From positions 1 to 55,200 of the forward strand of contig JACPQR010000208.1 of the NCBI GenBank assembly GCA_016190375.1: a DNA stretch of 55,200 nucleotides, in the 5' to 3' direction. The first letter of the stretch is position 1. Each line of letters opens with the position of its first letter. This stretch comes from Deltaproteobacteria bacterium. GTDB taxonomy: Bacteria; Myxococcota_A; Polyangia; JACPQR01. The translations under genes were made by a program, and so were the position numbers. The notes beneath the pieces were generated by a model. It searched no databases. It saw only the letters and a program-made list of their open reading frames with translations, and was not told the DNA's origin. This document shows, piece by piece, positions 1-7,861 of the stretch.

Positions 1-211
1 CCCGGGTTTCGCCGGTCGTCGATGTCGCCGTTGACGTGGACCTTGACGGCGACGTGGACGTGGACCTTGACGGACCCCGGTTGACTTCCCCTGCGGACCG
101 CCGCGGCGAGGGCGGGTCGCGTCGAATGCGGGTCGCCGACGTTCACGTCGTCGTCGCCGTCAACGTCCACGCCTACGTCTATGTCTACGTCTACGTCTGG
201 CGAAACCCGGG
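1..211. repeat. Imperfect inverted-repeat element with GTGGAC/GTAGAC hexamer arms
   Basis: The 13-mer CCCGGGTTTCGCC at 1-13 recurs as its exact reverse complement at 199-211. Inside each end lies an array of degenerate hexamers. On the left (about 14-82) the words GACGTG, GACCTTGACG and GGCGAC read on the plus strand. On the right (about 140-198) the same kind of words (GTAGAC, GTGGAC, GTTGACGGCGAC) read on the minus strand. The core at about 83-139 shows no convincing gene. The open frames here translate only to Asp-Val dipeptide repeats, so I treat the element as non-coding. The left end coincides with the window edge, so it may extend further. Confidence 0.6.
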
Positions 212-244
212 CCCGTGCAACGCACCCGTCCGGGCGGGACCCTT

Positions 245-272
245 TTGCTTTCCGGAAAAGGGTGGCTACGAT
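245..272 (+). promoter_or_regulatory. Candidate sigma70-type promoter of ftsH
   Basis: TTGCTT at 245-250 and TACGAT at 267-272 are separated by 16 nt. The -10 box ends only 8 nt before the ftsH ATG, and no Shine-Dalgarno sequence is visible, so the transcript could be leaderless. This is pattern recognition only. Confidence 0.45.
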
Positions 273-280
273 AGCTCGCG

Positions 281-2266
281 ATGTCCGTCCGCCCGAAGGT
301 TCCACCGCCGCGGGATGACCGCGATCCGCGTGGCAAGAATGCGCCGGCCGCCCCCAAGGAGCCGAAGAGCCGCAACTTCCTCCTGCTCGCGCTCGGCCTG
401 CTGGCGATGCTCGTCATCGCGCAGCTCTTCACGTCCCGGAGCGTGGAGAACGAGATCCGCTACGACGAGTTCAAGGCGAAGGTGCGCGACGGTCAGGTCT
501 CGGAGGTCGTGATCGCGTCCGACACCATCTACGGGCGGTGGACGAAGACCCGCGAGCCCCGGGAGCAGCGACGGCGTGGCGTGCCGATGTTCAGGTCGGA
601 GCGTCAGTTCGACTTCGAGACCGTCCGGGTTCCCGACGAGAAGCTCGTCGACGACCTCGAGGCGCACCGGGTCAAGTACAAGGGCCGGCCGGAGGGAACG
701 CAGTGGCTGCCGCTGCTCCTCTACGGCCTATTGCCGGTCCTGTTGATGCTGTGGCTCTGGCGCGGGATGATGAGAAGGGTCGGGCCCGGCGCCGGAGGAG
801 TCCTCTCCTTCGGCAAGTCGAAGGGGAGCCTCTTCAATGAGGACCGGGACGTGAAGGTCACCTTCGAGGACGTCGCGGGCGTGCCGGAGGCCAAGGAGGA
901 GCTGCAGGAGATCATCGAGTTCCTGCGGAACCCGGAGAAGTTCACCCGTCTGGGAGCGAAGATCCCCAAGGGCGTCCTCCTCGTCGGGCCGCCGGGCACG
1001 GGCAAGACGTTGCTCGCCAGGGCCGTCGCGGGCGAGGCGAAGGTGCCGTTCTTCTCGATCAGCGGCTCGGAGATCGTGGAGATGTTCGTCGGGGTCGGGG
1101 CCGCGCGCGTCCGTGACCTGTTCGAGCAAGCGGCGGGCGCCTCGCCCTGCATCGTCTTCATCGACGAGCTCGACGCGCTGGGCAAGTCGCGCGGGGCCGG
1201 GGTCATCGCGGGCAACGAGGAGCGGGAGCAGACGCTGAACCAGCTCCTGGTCGAGATGGACGGGTTCGACCCGAACAAGGGCGTCATCATCATGGCCGCG
1301 ACGAACCGGCCGGAGATCCTCGACACGGCGCTGCTCCGGCCCGGCCGGTTCGACCGGCAGGTGCTGGTCGATCGACCAGACTGGCAGGGCAGGGAGGAGA
1401 TCCTGCGCGTCCATGCGCGGAAGGTGAAGCTCGGGCCGGACGTCGACCTGAGGAACGTCGCGCGCCGGACGCCCGGGTTCTCGGGCGCCGACCTGGCCAA
1501 CGTGGTCAACGAGGCGGCGCTCCTGGCCGCGCGCTACGGGCGCGAGGCCGTGGAGATGCGCGACCTCTCGGAGTCGATCGACCGCGTCGTGGCCGGCCTC
1601 GAGAAGAAGAGCCGGATCATCACGGAGCCCGAGAAGCGGCGCATCGCCTACCACGAGGTCGGCCACGCTCTGGTCGGCGAGGTCCTGGCTCCCGCGGAGC
1701 GCGTCCAGAAGATCTCGATCGTCCCGCGCGGGCTGGCGGCCCTGGGCTACACGATGCAGCTCCCGACCGAGGACAGGCACCTGCTCACGGAGAGCGAGCT
1801 CAGGGGCAAGCTCGCGACGCTTCTCGGAGGCCGCGCGGCCGAGGAGGTCGTGTTCGGCGAGGTCTCGACGGGCGCGCAGAACGACCTGCAGCACGCGACC
1901 GAGATCGCTCGCGCGATGGTCGTGGACTACGGCATGAACGAGGCCGTGGGCCCGGTCTCGCTGGGGCACGAGCGCCGGGCCATGTTCCTCCCCGCGGAGT
2001 ACCACCCGGCGCGGGAGATCGGCGACGCGCTCGCGGACCAGATCGACCAGGAGGTGCGCGCCGTTGTCGAGGAGGCGCGCCAGCGGGCCGTCGACACGCT
2101 GAGGAGCCATCGCGCGCTGCTCGACGAGATCGCGCGGACGGTGATCGAGAAGGAGCGCCTCGAGGGGCCGGAGCTCAGGGATCTGCTCGAGCGCGTCCAC
2201 CAGTCGAACGGCGCCGACCAGCCGGCAGCAGCGCCAGCGGGACCGACGAGCGCCACCGGGACGTGA
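281..2266 (+). CDS. ftsH: ATP-dependent zinc metalloprotease FtsH
   Basis: Membrane-anchored hexameric AAA+ protease that degrades misassembled membrane proteins and regulatory proteins. The 661 residues show the full family order: TM1 at about 32-50, a short periplasmic part, TM2 at about 141-160, Walker A GPPGTGKT at 236-243, Walker B with FIDELD at about 293-298, a second region of homology at 341-359 ending RPGRFDR, and the zinc site HEVGH at 458-462 (HExxH fits; many FtsH have HEAGH). The GAQNDLQHATEIA segment supplies the third zinc ligand Asp. Length is normal for FtsH. The C-terminal tail is Ala/Pro-rich. It appears monocistronic, with no downstream gene on the same strand for about 400 bp. 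Confidence 0.97.
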   Translation: MSVRPKVPPPRDDRDPRGKNAPAAPKEPKSRNFLLLALGLLAMLVIAQLFTSRSVENEIRYDEFKAKVRDGQVSEVVIASDTIYGRWTKTREPREQRRRGVPMFRSERQFDFETVRVPDEKLVDDLEAHRVKYKGRPEGTQWLPLLLYGLLPVLLMLWLWRGMMRRVGPGAGGVLSFGKSKGSLFNEDRDVKVTFEDVAGVPEAKEELQEIIEFLRNPEKFTRLGAKIPKGVLLVGPPGTGKTLLARAVAGEAKVPFFSISGSEIVEMFVGVGAARVRDLFEQAAGASPCIVFIDELDALGKSRGAGVIAGNEEREQTLNQLLVEMDGFDPNKGVIIMAATNRPEILDTALLRPGRFDRQVLVDRPDWQGREEILRVHARKVKLGPDVDLRNVARRTPGFSGADLANVVNEAALLAARYGREAVEMRDLSESIDRVVAGLEKKSRIITEPEKRRIAYHEVGHALVGEVLAPAERVQKISIVPRGLAALGYTMQLPTEDRHLLTESELRGKLATLLGGRAAEEVVFGEVSTGAQNDLQHATEIARAMVVDYGMNEAVGPVSLGHERRAMFLPAEYHPAREIGDALADQIDQEVRAVVEEARQRAVDTLRSHRALLDEIARTVIEKERLEGPELRDLLERVHQSNGADQPAAAPAGPTSATGT

Positions 2267-2371
2267 CGGTTTACCTCTGGCCGGTCGTGGCTCAACCGGG
2301 CGCCCATGCGGTTTGGGGAGAAGGGAGCCTGACGGGGACCATCTGGACGTACGGAGGAGATCGACACAATC

Positions 2372-2536
2372 TCCCGCGGTGTCGACCGTCTCGAGCGTCC
2401 AGGATTGCCAGTCGGGGTTGTCCAGAGCGCCCCAATGGACCGAGTCGTCCGTGTCGTCGCAGTCCGGCCCGCAGCCAGCGACCGCGAGGATCACGACCGC
2501 GGCGAAGAGCGCCCCGCACAAGACACGCGTCGTCAT
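2372..2536 (-). pseudogene. Remnant 5' end of a repeat-type lipoprotein gene
   Basis: From ATG 2536 the frame gives a clear lipoprotein signal (hydrophobic core followed by VAGC, Cys at about residue 22), then a short acidic stretch. It then enters a WTLETVDTAG segment that matches the first repeat of the protein encoded at 3286-4047 (WALETVDDSG). After that the similarity stops in this frame, and only weak repeat-like residues appear in the next frame. The frame stays open only because it runs antisense to ftsH. I read it as a truncated or frameshifted paralogue. It is uncertain whether it is expressed. Confidence 0.45.
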
Positions 2537-2663
2537 GCCCGGAGGATCGCCCGGCCGCGGGCCGCGCGTGCAACGGACTACCAGCATCGCGCGGAATCGC
2601 GGCGCCTGCGAGGCACCTGCCGGCCCGTGAGGTATGATGGGATGCAGGTCGTGGAGGTTCTCC

Positions 2664-2891
2664 ATGGAGTGGACAGGCCGCATCGCCGTGGACCCGAAGA
2701 TTCTGGTCGGCAAACCAGTGGTCAGGGGAACGCGCATCGCGGTGGAATTCGTGCTCGAGCTGCTCGCCAATGGATGGACGCAGGAGCAGATCCTGGCCAA
2801 CTACCCAGGCCTGACGCGCGAGGACGTGCTGGCCTGCATCGCGTACGCGAAAGAGTCCGTTCAGCAAGAGCGGGTGTTCCCGCTCGCGTGA
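2664..2891 (+). CDS. DUF433 family protein, putative antitoxin
   Basis: A 75-residue protein carrying the DUF433 core (RIAVDPKILVGKPVVRGTRI, then helices and a C-terminal SVQQERVFPLA). DUF433 proteins are winged-helix-like antitoxins usually encoded beside PIN-like DUF5615 partners, as here: the next gene starts 3 nt after this stop. An upstream ATG at 2634 would add ten residues, but GGAGG at 2653-2657 lies 6 nt before ATG 2664, which favours this start. A TATGAT -10-like box lies at 2633-2638. Family membership is clear; the antitoxin role is inferred from the family and the pairing. Confidence 0.85.
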   Translation: MEWTGRIAVDPKILVGKPVVRGTRIAVEFVLELLANGWTQEQILANYPGLTREDVLACIAYAKESVQQERVFPLA

Positions 2892-2894
2892 GAC

Positions 2895-3254
2895 ATGCGC
2901 TTCCTCGCCAACGAGAACGTCCCGCTGGTCGCCGTTGAAGGGCTTCGCGAAGCGGGCCACGATGTCGGCTGGATCCGAACTGACTCGCCCGGGATCGATG
3001 ACGGCGCGGTGCTTGCCAGGGCGATGCTCGAGTCGAGGATCCTGCTCACCTTCGACAGGGACTTCGGGTCGCTCGTGTTCGTGCGAGGGCAGCGGGCAAG
3101 CCACGGCATCATCCTGTTCCGAGTCGTGTCCTCCACGCCCGAGAACCTCGCCAATCTCGTGGTCGTGACCTTGGAGTCGAGAACGGACTGGGAGGGTCAT
3201 TTCACCGTCGTCGAGCCCGGGCCCATTCGAATGCGCCGGCTCCCGCCCGGCTAA
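2895..3254 (+). CDS. DUF5615 PIN-like protein, putative toxin
   Basis: A 119-residue protein with the DUF5615 pattern. It opens with MRFLANENVPL (acidic first motif), continues with GHDVGWIRTDSPGIDD, and has LLTFDRDFGSLVF with the conserved central Asp residues, then a C-terminal HFTVVEPGPIRMRRLP strand. This family is a compact PIN-fold relative, predicted to be a metal-dependent RNase. It starts 3 nt after the DUF433 gene, giving a two-gene toxin-antitoxin-like operon. The acidic residues of a PIN active site appear to be present (the early Asn-Glu, and the D-R-D near residue 54). Toxicity is not demonstrated by sequence. Confidence 0.83.
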   Translation: MRFLANENVPLVAVEGLREAGHDVGWIRTDSPGIDDGAVLARAMLESRILLTFDRDFGSLVFVRGQRASHGIILFRVVSSTPENLANLVVVTLESRTDWEGHFTVVEPGPIRMRRLPPG

Positions 3255-3285
3255 GTTTTCCGCCGATCACGGCTCGTGTCGGCCG

Positions 3286-4047
3286 CTACCCGTCGATCCC
3301 GTCGCAGTCCTGGTCGACGGCGTCGCCCGCCGCGTCCGCCGCGCCGGGGAACGCCGTCACGTCGGCGTCATCGCAGTCGTCGCCGCCGGTGGTCAACGAG
3401 GCATGGCCGTCGCCATCGTCGTCGACCCCGTCCACGCCGTCGCAGTTCTGGTCGATCCCGTCCACGAGCCGCTCCCTGGTTGCGTAGCGCAGGTCCCAAG
3501 CGGAGTCCCGATACGTGATGTGGGCCGCCCCGGCCGCATCCAAGGCCAGCGATACCTCCGAAGAATACGCGCCGTGGACGCTCACCTCCGTCCAGACTTC
3601 GTTCGTGTTCGTCGCGTACCAGAGCTTGTTGGAATGCGCGATGTGGATTGCTCCGTCAGGGTCCAGGGCAAGCGAGGTACCGGCACCGGAGCCCCACTGG
3701 TCAGCGACCGTCTCGGCCGCCCAGGCGCCGCTCGCGCTGGTGGCGTAACGCAGTTCCTCGTTCGTGACGCCGTAGTAGCTGATATGGGCGGCGCCATCCT
3801 CGTCAATTGCCAGCGAGGCATGACGGCCGGTCGTTCCCAGCGCATCGGCCGTCTCCAGCACCCAGTCGCCGCTCCCGTTCGTCGCGTAGCGGAGGTCTTC
3901 ATTGCAGTAGGCGATGTGGACCGCGCCATCTGGGTCCAGCGCAAGGGAGGTGGCCGAGTTGCTAACTGCCCCGCTATCGTCGACCGTCTCGAGGGCCCAG
4001 ACCCCACCAGAGGAGCCCCCCGGAAAGGCCGGGCAGGAGCCAAGCAT
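3286..4047 (-). CDS. Repeat protein with MopE-like C-terminus, probably N-terminally truncated
   Basis: The 253 residues contain four imperfect repeats of about 40-45 residues, each with a W..ETV start, a SLALDPDGAxHIAY centre and an LRYAT end. This is beta-propeller-like sequence seen in secreted proteins. The C-terminus is Asp/Cys-rich (DQNCDGVDGVDDDGDGH and DCDDADVTAFPGA), the MopE-type putative metal-binding motif of myxobacteria. There is no signal peptide: an in-frame TGA lies eight codons before the ATG, and the first residues enter the repeat at once. The related signal peptide is found instead in the remnant at 2372-2536. I therefore think the gene has lost its 5' end; it may be a pseudogene. 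Confidence 0.6.
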   Translation of the reverse strand: MLGSCPAFPGGSSGGVWALETVDDSGAVSNSATSLALDPDGAVHIAYCNEDLRYATNGSGDWVLETADALGTTGRHASLAIDEDGAAHISYYGVTNEELRYATSASGAWAAETVADQWGSGAGTSLALDPDGAIHIAHSNKLWYATNTNEVWTEVSVHGAYSSEVSLALDAAGAAHITYRDSAWDLRYATRERLVDGIDQNCDGVDGVDDDGDGHASLTTGGDDCDDADVTAFPGAADAAGDAVDQDCDGIDG

Positions 4048-4232
4048 ACCAGACGACCGTCGATGAGGCGCTCACAGACATCGAGGTCATCTCGGATCGA
4101 GCTCCACGGCGACCACAGACCAGACGGCTCCGGTCTGGGAATCGAAGGGAGAAAACACGTCGTCGGGGCTGTGGGGTTGTGGGGTCGGGCCCGGCGCACA
4201 GCAAGCACGAGCGCCAGCGACAGCGGTCGCAG
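4048..4232. other. Intergenic stretch, no gene recognised
   Basis: The 185 nt between the hydrolase stop and the truncated repeat protein. All three minus-strand frames are partly open but give no recognisable domain or signal peptide. If the repeat protein at 3286-4047 once had its own signal sequence, it should have been here; I cannot find it. Confidence 0.4.
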
Positions 4233-5045
4233 TCACGAGGTGCGGGAACGCTGCATCGCGGACGCGATGAAAGGAAGCAAGAGCTCGAGCAGCGCCGGGG
4301 CCGCTTCCAGGGCCGTGATGTGCCCCGATCCGTCGAGGACGTGGACGGGGGCGCCACCCATCGCATCCGCGATCCGGCGCGCGCGGAACGGCGGCGTCGC
4401 CGCGTCCTCGGCGCCCACGACGACGATCGCCGGGCAGCGTAACGCGCTCAGGCGGTGGCGCACCGGACCACGCGAGAAGACCGCGCGGGCGGCGTGGTAG
4501 AGCTGGCGGCGATCGTTCTGGAGGATCCGCGTCATGGACTCGCGGACGAGCGCCGGCCGGGCGGCGTGCGTCGTTGGCCCGAACATGACCCGGCTGACGC
4601 GACCGATGATGGGGCTCACGTAGCCGATTCGCCGCGTCACCTCGGCCATGGCGAGGTACTGCAGGCGCTTGTCCCACGGCTCGGGGTCCGCGCTCGTGTC
4701 GAGCAGGGCCAGGCCCGAGACACGATCGGGAGCCTCGAGAGCGAGCCGCATGGCGGTCATTCCCCCCATGGACAGGCCCACCAGGACCGCGCGATCGATC
4801 TTCTCGCGATCGAGGATGGCCCGCCAATCGTCGGCAAGGTCCTCGAGCGTGAAGCTTCGGGTCGCCGTGGACCCCCCATGACCGCGCGCGTCGACATTGA
4901 GCACGCGATGGCGCGAGGCGAGGGCCGGCGCCACCTCCTCCCACATGCGGCCGTCGAAGAGCAGGCTGTGCCCGAGGACGACGGCCTCGCCCTCGCCGAA
5001 CACCTGATAGGCGATCCGCTCGCCCTGGCGTTCGAGGATCCGCAC
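4233..5045 (-). CDS. Alpha/beta-fold hydrolase
   Basis: A 270-residue soluble hydrolase of the alpha/beta superfamily. It has an oxyanion-hole segment LGHSLLFDG at about 24-32, the HGGS loop, the nucleophile elbow GLSMGG with Ser92, a late acidic residue in VVVGAEDAATPP, and the catalytic His in GSGHITALE. The substrate cannot be told; the layout resembles 3-oxoadipate enol-lactonase or ester hydrolase relatives. The frame also opens at ATG 5102, but that codon overlaps the ATG of the divergent DUF502 gene, leaving no room for two promoters. I prefer GTG 5045, where the conserved sequence (RILERQGERIAY) begins. Confidence 0.85.
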   Translation of the reverse strand: MRILERQGERIAYQVFGEGEAVVLGHSLLFDGRMWEEVAPALASRHRVLNVDARGHGGSTATRSFTLEDLADDWRAILDREKIDRAVLVGLSMGGMTAMRLALEAPDRVSGLALLDTSADPEPWDKRLQYLAMAEVTRRIGYVSPIIGRVSRVMFGPTTHAARPALVRESMTRILQNDRRQLYHAARAVFSRGPVRHRLSALRCPAIVVVGAEDAATPPFRARRIADAMGGAPVHVLDGSGHITALEAAPALLELLLPFIASAMQRSRTS

Positions 5046-5100
5046 GGCCGGACGATAGCACCTCTGGCGACGGCGCTCGTCCGGTGCGACAGTCCCGGCC

Positions 5101-5691
5101 ATGAAGAAGCTTGGAAACTACTTCCTGCAGGGTCTTGCCTTCCTGGTTCCGGTCGGCCTGACCGCCTACGTGTTCGTCACCCTGTTTCGCTGGCTCGATG
5201 GGTGGTTGGGCGCGCCCGTTCCCGGGCTGGGGATCCTGGTCCTCGCCGCGTCCGTGACCATCCTCGGCTACGTGACCTCCAAGTTCGTCAGCCGCCGCGC
5301 GGCGGGAGCCATCGACTCGTTTCTCAAGCGCGTCCCCCTGGCCGCGCTCGTGTACTCCTCGGTAAAGGACTTGATGGGCGCCTTCGTGGGTGAGAAGAAG
5401 CGCTTCGACAAGCCGGTCATCGTCGAGCTCGACCACGGCGTGCATGCGCTCGGCTTCCTCACGAGGCCTTCGCTCGAAGCTCTCGCGATGCCGGAGCACG
5501 TCGCGGTCTACTTCCCCCAGGCCTACAACTTCGCGGGGCAGCTCGCGATAGTCCCGCGCTCGCGCGTCCGGCCCGCGCCGATGGAGGGCGCGCAGTTCAT
5601 GGCGTTCATCGTCTCGGCAGGCGTCACGAGCGCCGGAGCTCCGGTATCCGTGGTGGGGCTGACCAGACCGCCTGCCGACCTGCAGCGCTGA
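5101..5691 (+). CDS. DUF502 family membrane protein
   Basis: A 196-residue inner-membrane protein with the DUF502 pattern: two N-terminal TM helices (about 8-28 and 43-60) and a conserved segment RVPLAALVYSSVKDLMGAF. A soluble beta-rich C-terminal half follows, with PVIVELDHGVHALGFLTR and a late hydrophobic part. The molecular function of DUF502 is unknown. It reads away from the hydrolase and converges on the next gene, with stop codons only 4 nt apart. Confidence 0.9.
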   Translation: MKKLGNYFLQGLAFLVPVGLTAYVFVTLFRWLDGWLGAPVPGLGILVLAASVTILGYVTSKFVSRRAAGAIDSFLKRVPLAALVYSSVKDLMGAFVGEKKRFDKPVIVELDHGVHALGFLTRPSLEALAMPEHVAVYFPQAYNFAGQLAIVPRSRVRPAPMEGAQFMAFIVSAGVTSAGAPVSVVGLTRPPADLQR

Positions 5692-5695
5692 AGAC

Positions 5696-7840
5696 CTATT
5701 CGATCTCGCAGAGGTGCCCGATGCGCGCCGCGCAGTCCAGGTCGTTCCAGGCGCTCCAGTCGGCGACGAGCTCCACGCAGTCCTCGCCCGCACCCCAGTC
5801 GTTCGGCTCGCCGGGGGCGAATCCATCCCACGTGTAGGGCTCGCCCGTGATCCAGGCGAAGGAGCCCTCCTCGTCGAGGTCGGACAGACCGATCCAGCCC
5901 CCGCCGACGGAAGAGGCGATGTCGTTCTCGGCCCGGCTCCCGACAGTGACGAGGTGCCCGCCGCGGGTCTCGCAGTCGTCCCGCGCCTCGAACCAGTCGA
6001 GGCCGAGCCACTGGGCCACGTAGCAGTGCCCGTTGAGGCCCGCGACGACGCCGCCTTCGGGGCACGGGCGCATGCAACCCGGGTCGCAGGCGTCCCCGTC
6101 CAAGAGGTTGCCGTCGTCGCACTGCTCGCCGATCTCGAGGACGCCGTTGCCGCACGTCGCGAAGCCGTCCTCGTCATCGCAGGCGGCGGTGCACCCGTCC
6201 CCGTCCAGCTCGTTGCCGTCGTCACACTCCTCGCCCGCGTCGAGCAGACCGTCGCCGCACCGGTTCTCGGTGCAGTCGTCCCGGCAACCGTCGCTGAAGT
6301 TGTCGCCGTCGGCGCCGTCGTCGCACTGCTCGCCGAGCTCCGGCTGGACGAGCCCGTCGCCGCAGCCGGGCTCCAGGGTGCACCAGGCGCTGCATCCGTC
6401 GCCTTCCCACCGGTTGCCGTCGTCGCACTCCTCGTCTCCGTCGAGGTCGCCGTTGCCGCACTCCGAGCGGCACAGCGCGGAGCAGCCGTCGCCGGCGCGG
6501 ACGTTCCCGTCGTCGCACTCCTCGTTCGCCTCGATCTCGCCGTTCCCGCAGACCGCCGCGAGCTGGGCGCGGACGGCCGTCGGCCGGTCGATCAGGCAAT
6601 GGCGGACGGCGGCCAAGCGCCACTCGTCGAGCGGGTGGCGCGGGTCGGCTCGCGCGGCGTCCTCGTAGACCTCGACCGCATCGTCGAGGAAGGCGAGCAG
6701 CTCGGCCTCGTCCCAGACCTCGTCCAGGATCCGCGCGATCTCGGACCTGAACGCGGCGTCGAGGTCCGGGTTCTCGAGGATGCGCTGGCCCAGTCGGCCG
6801 GGGCCGAGGTTCCCGATGGCCCAGCCGCAGTCGGAGAAGAGCTGGTCCATGCCGTGCAGCCAGAAGACGAAGCGCCCCGAGCCCGGGTCGTCGTACAGGT
6901 AGTAGTTGTTCGCGTTGTACTCGTAGCTGTCCCAGTGATAGGTGAGCGCCACGATCGCGTAGCCCGTCAGATAGCGCGCGAGGTCGATCCGGTCCCCGAT
7001 CCCGGCCGAGAACTCGCCGTCGGCGGTCCCGGCGATGAACTCCGCGAGGCTCGCGATGTCGTCCCTCGACCGTCCCTCCTCCTCCCTCTTGAGCTCGGGG
7101 AAGAACGGATCCCACACGAAGTCCCCGCAGCACTCGCCCTCGTACAAATTGCCTTCGTCGTTGCCCTCGCCGAAATGACGCCGGAGGAACTCCTTGTCGA
7201 CCGCCTCGACGACGACGAAGAGGCCGTACGGGTCGCCGTTCAGGAAGACCTCGGCGTACGCGACCCGCTTCGCGGGGATTCCGGAGCGGCGGGCCAGCTC
7301 CTGGCCGAGGAGCTCGTTCGAGTAGCTGCGGTCCTGGATCTCGGCGTTGAGGATGAGCTTCTCGAGACCCAGGAGCTCCTGGCCCGGAACGAACTCGTCG
7401 AACCGGACCGAGAAGCTCACCTTGTCCGCGATCGTCGTGCAGCTTCCGATCCCGCATTTCACGCGGATCCCGACCTCTTCGAGCGTGATCCCGTCGTAGT
7501 CGATCGTCGCAGGGACGCGCACCTCGTGGTCCCTGTCGAGCTGGTCGAACAGGAGCGGATCGATGGTCAGCTCGACCCGGTGCAGCACGTCCAGGGCGAA
7601 GACCTCGTCGCTGGGGTCCGGGGGCGGCTCCGCTTCCGCGTCGGCGGCGGCATCTGCGGCCGAGTCGGGCGCGGCGTCCGCGCCCGTGTCCGACGACGCG
7701 TCGGCCGGGGACGCCGCGTCGGTCGAGGCGTCGGGCGCCTGGCCCGCGTCATCGTCGCCGCAGGCGAGCACGAGGAGCACGAGTAGCGGCCCGACCGTCG
7801 GCCGGACCCGTGCGAAGGACGACCCCGACAAGCCACACAC
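5696..7840 (-). CDS. Lipoprotein with CotH-like, Myxococcus Cys-repeat and C-type lectin domains
   Basis: The 714 residues start at GTG 7840. There is a lipobox LVLAC with Cys27, then an Asp/Ala-rich linker to about 75. A CotH-type domain spans about 80-410 (VELTIDPLLFDQL, SNELLGQELARRSGIPA, FLNGDPYGLFVVVEAVDKEFL, and FVFWLHGMDQLF, where CotH proteins carry the metal-binding Asp). Next come five Cys-rich repeats of the CGNG/CGDG...CDDGN type at about 425-610. A C-terminal C-type lectin-like domain follows (WFEARDDCETRGGHLVTV, WIGLSD, EPND, WNDLDC). CotH proteins are atypical secreted or cell-surface kinases. A surface-anchored kinase-like protein with sugar-binding capability is the likely role (inference). 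Confidence 0.85.
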   Translation of the reverse strand: MCGLSGSSFARVRPTVGPLLVLLVLACGDDDAGQAPDASTDAASPADASSDTGADAAPDSAADAAADAEAEPPPDPSDEVFALDVLHRVELTIDPLLFDQLDRDHEVRVPATIDYDGITLEEVGIRVKCGIGSCTTIADKVSFSVRFDEFVPGQELLGLEKLILNAEIQDRSYSNELLGQELARRSGIPAKRVAYAEVFLNGDPYGLFVVVEAVDKEFLRRHFGEGNDEGNLYEGECCGDFVWDPFFPELKREEEGRSRDDIASLAEFIAGTADGEFSAGIGDRIDLARYLTGYAIVALTYHWDSYEYNANNYYLYDDPGSGRFVFWLHGMDQLFSDCGWAIGNLGPGRLGQRILENPDLDAAFRSEIARILDEVWDEAELLAFLDDAVEVYEDAARADPRHPLDEWRLAAVRHCLIDRPTAVRAQLAAVCGNGEIEANEECDDGNVRAGDGCSALCRSECGNGDLDGDEECDDGNRWEGDGCSAWCTLEPGCGDGLVQPELGEQCDDGADGDNFSDGCRDDCTENRCGDGLLDAGEECDDGNELDGDGCTAACDDEDGFATCGNGVLEIGEQCDDGNLLDGDACDPGCMRPCPEGGVVAGLNGHCYVAQWLGLDWFEARDDCETRGGHLVTVGSRAENDIASSVGGGWIGLSDLDEEGSFAWITGEPYTWDGFAPGEPNDWGAGEDCVELVADWSAWNDLDCAARIGHLCEIE

Positions 7841-7861
7841 GATAACACGATCGGCCGACGT

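Noticed and set aside
728..2800. 690-codon minus-strand open frame opposite ftsH
   Set aside because: It has the composition of an antisense shadow (Arg/Asp/Leu-rich, no domain). Only its first part (2372-2536) carries a plausible signal peptide and was kept as a remnant.
4048..4232. Signal peptide for the repeat protein at 3286-4047
   Set aside because: An in-frame TGA eight codons before the ATG and the lack of a hydrophobic start in any frame rule out a simple longer ORF.
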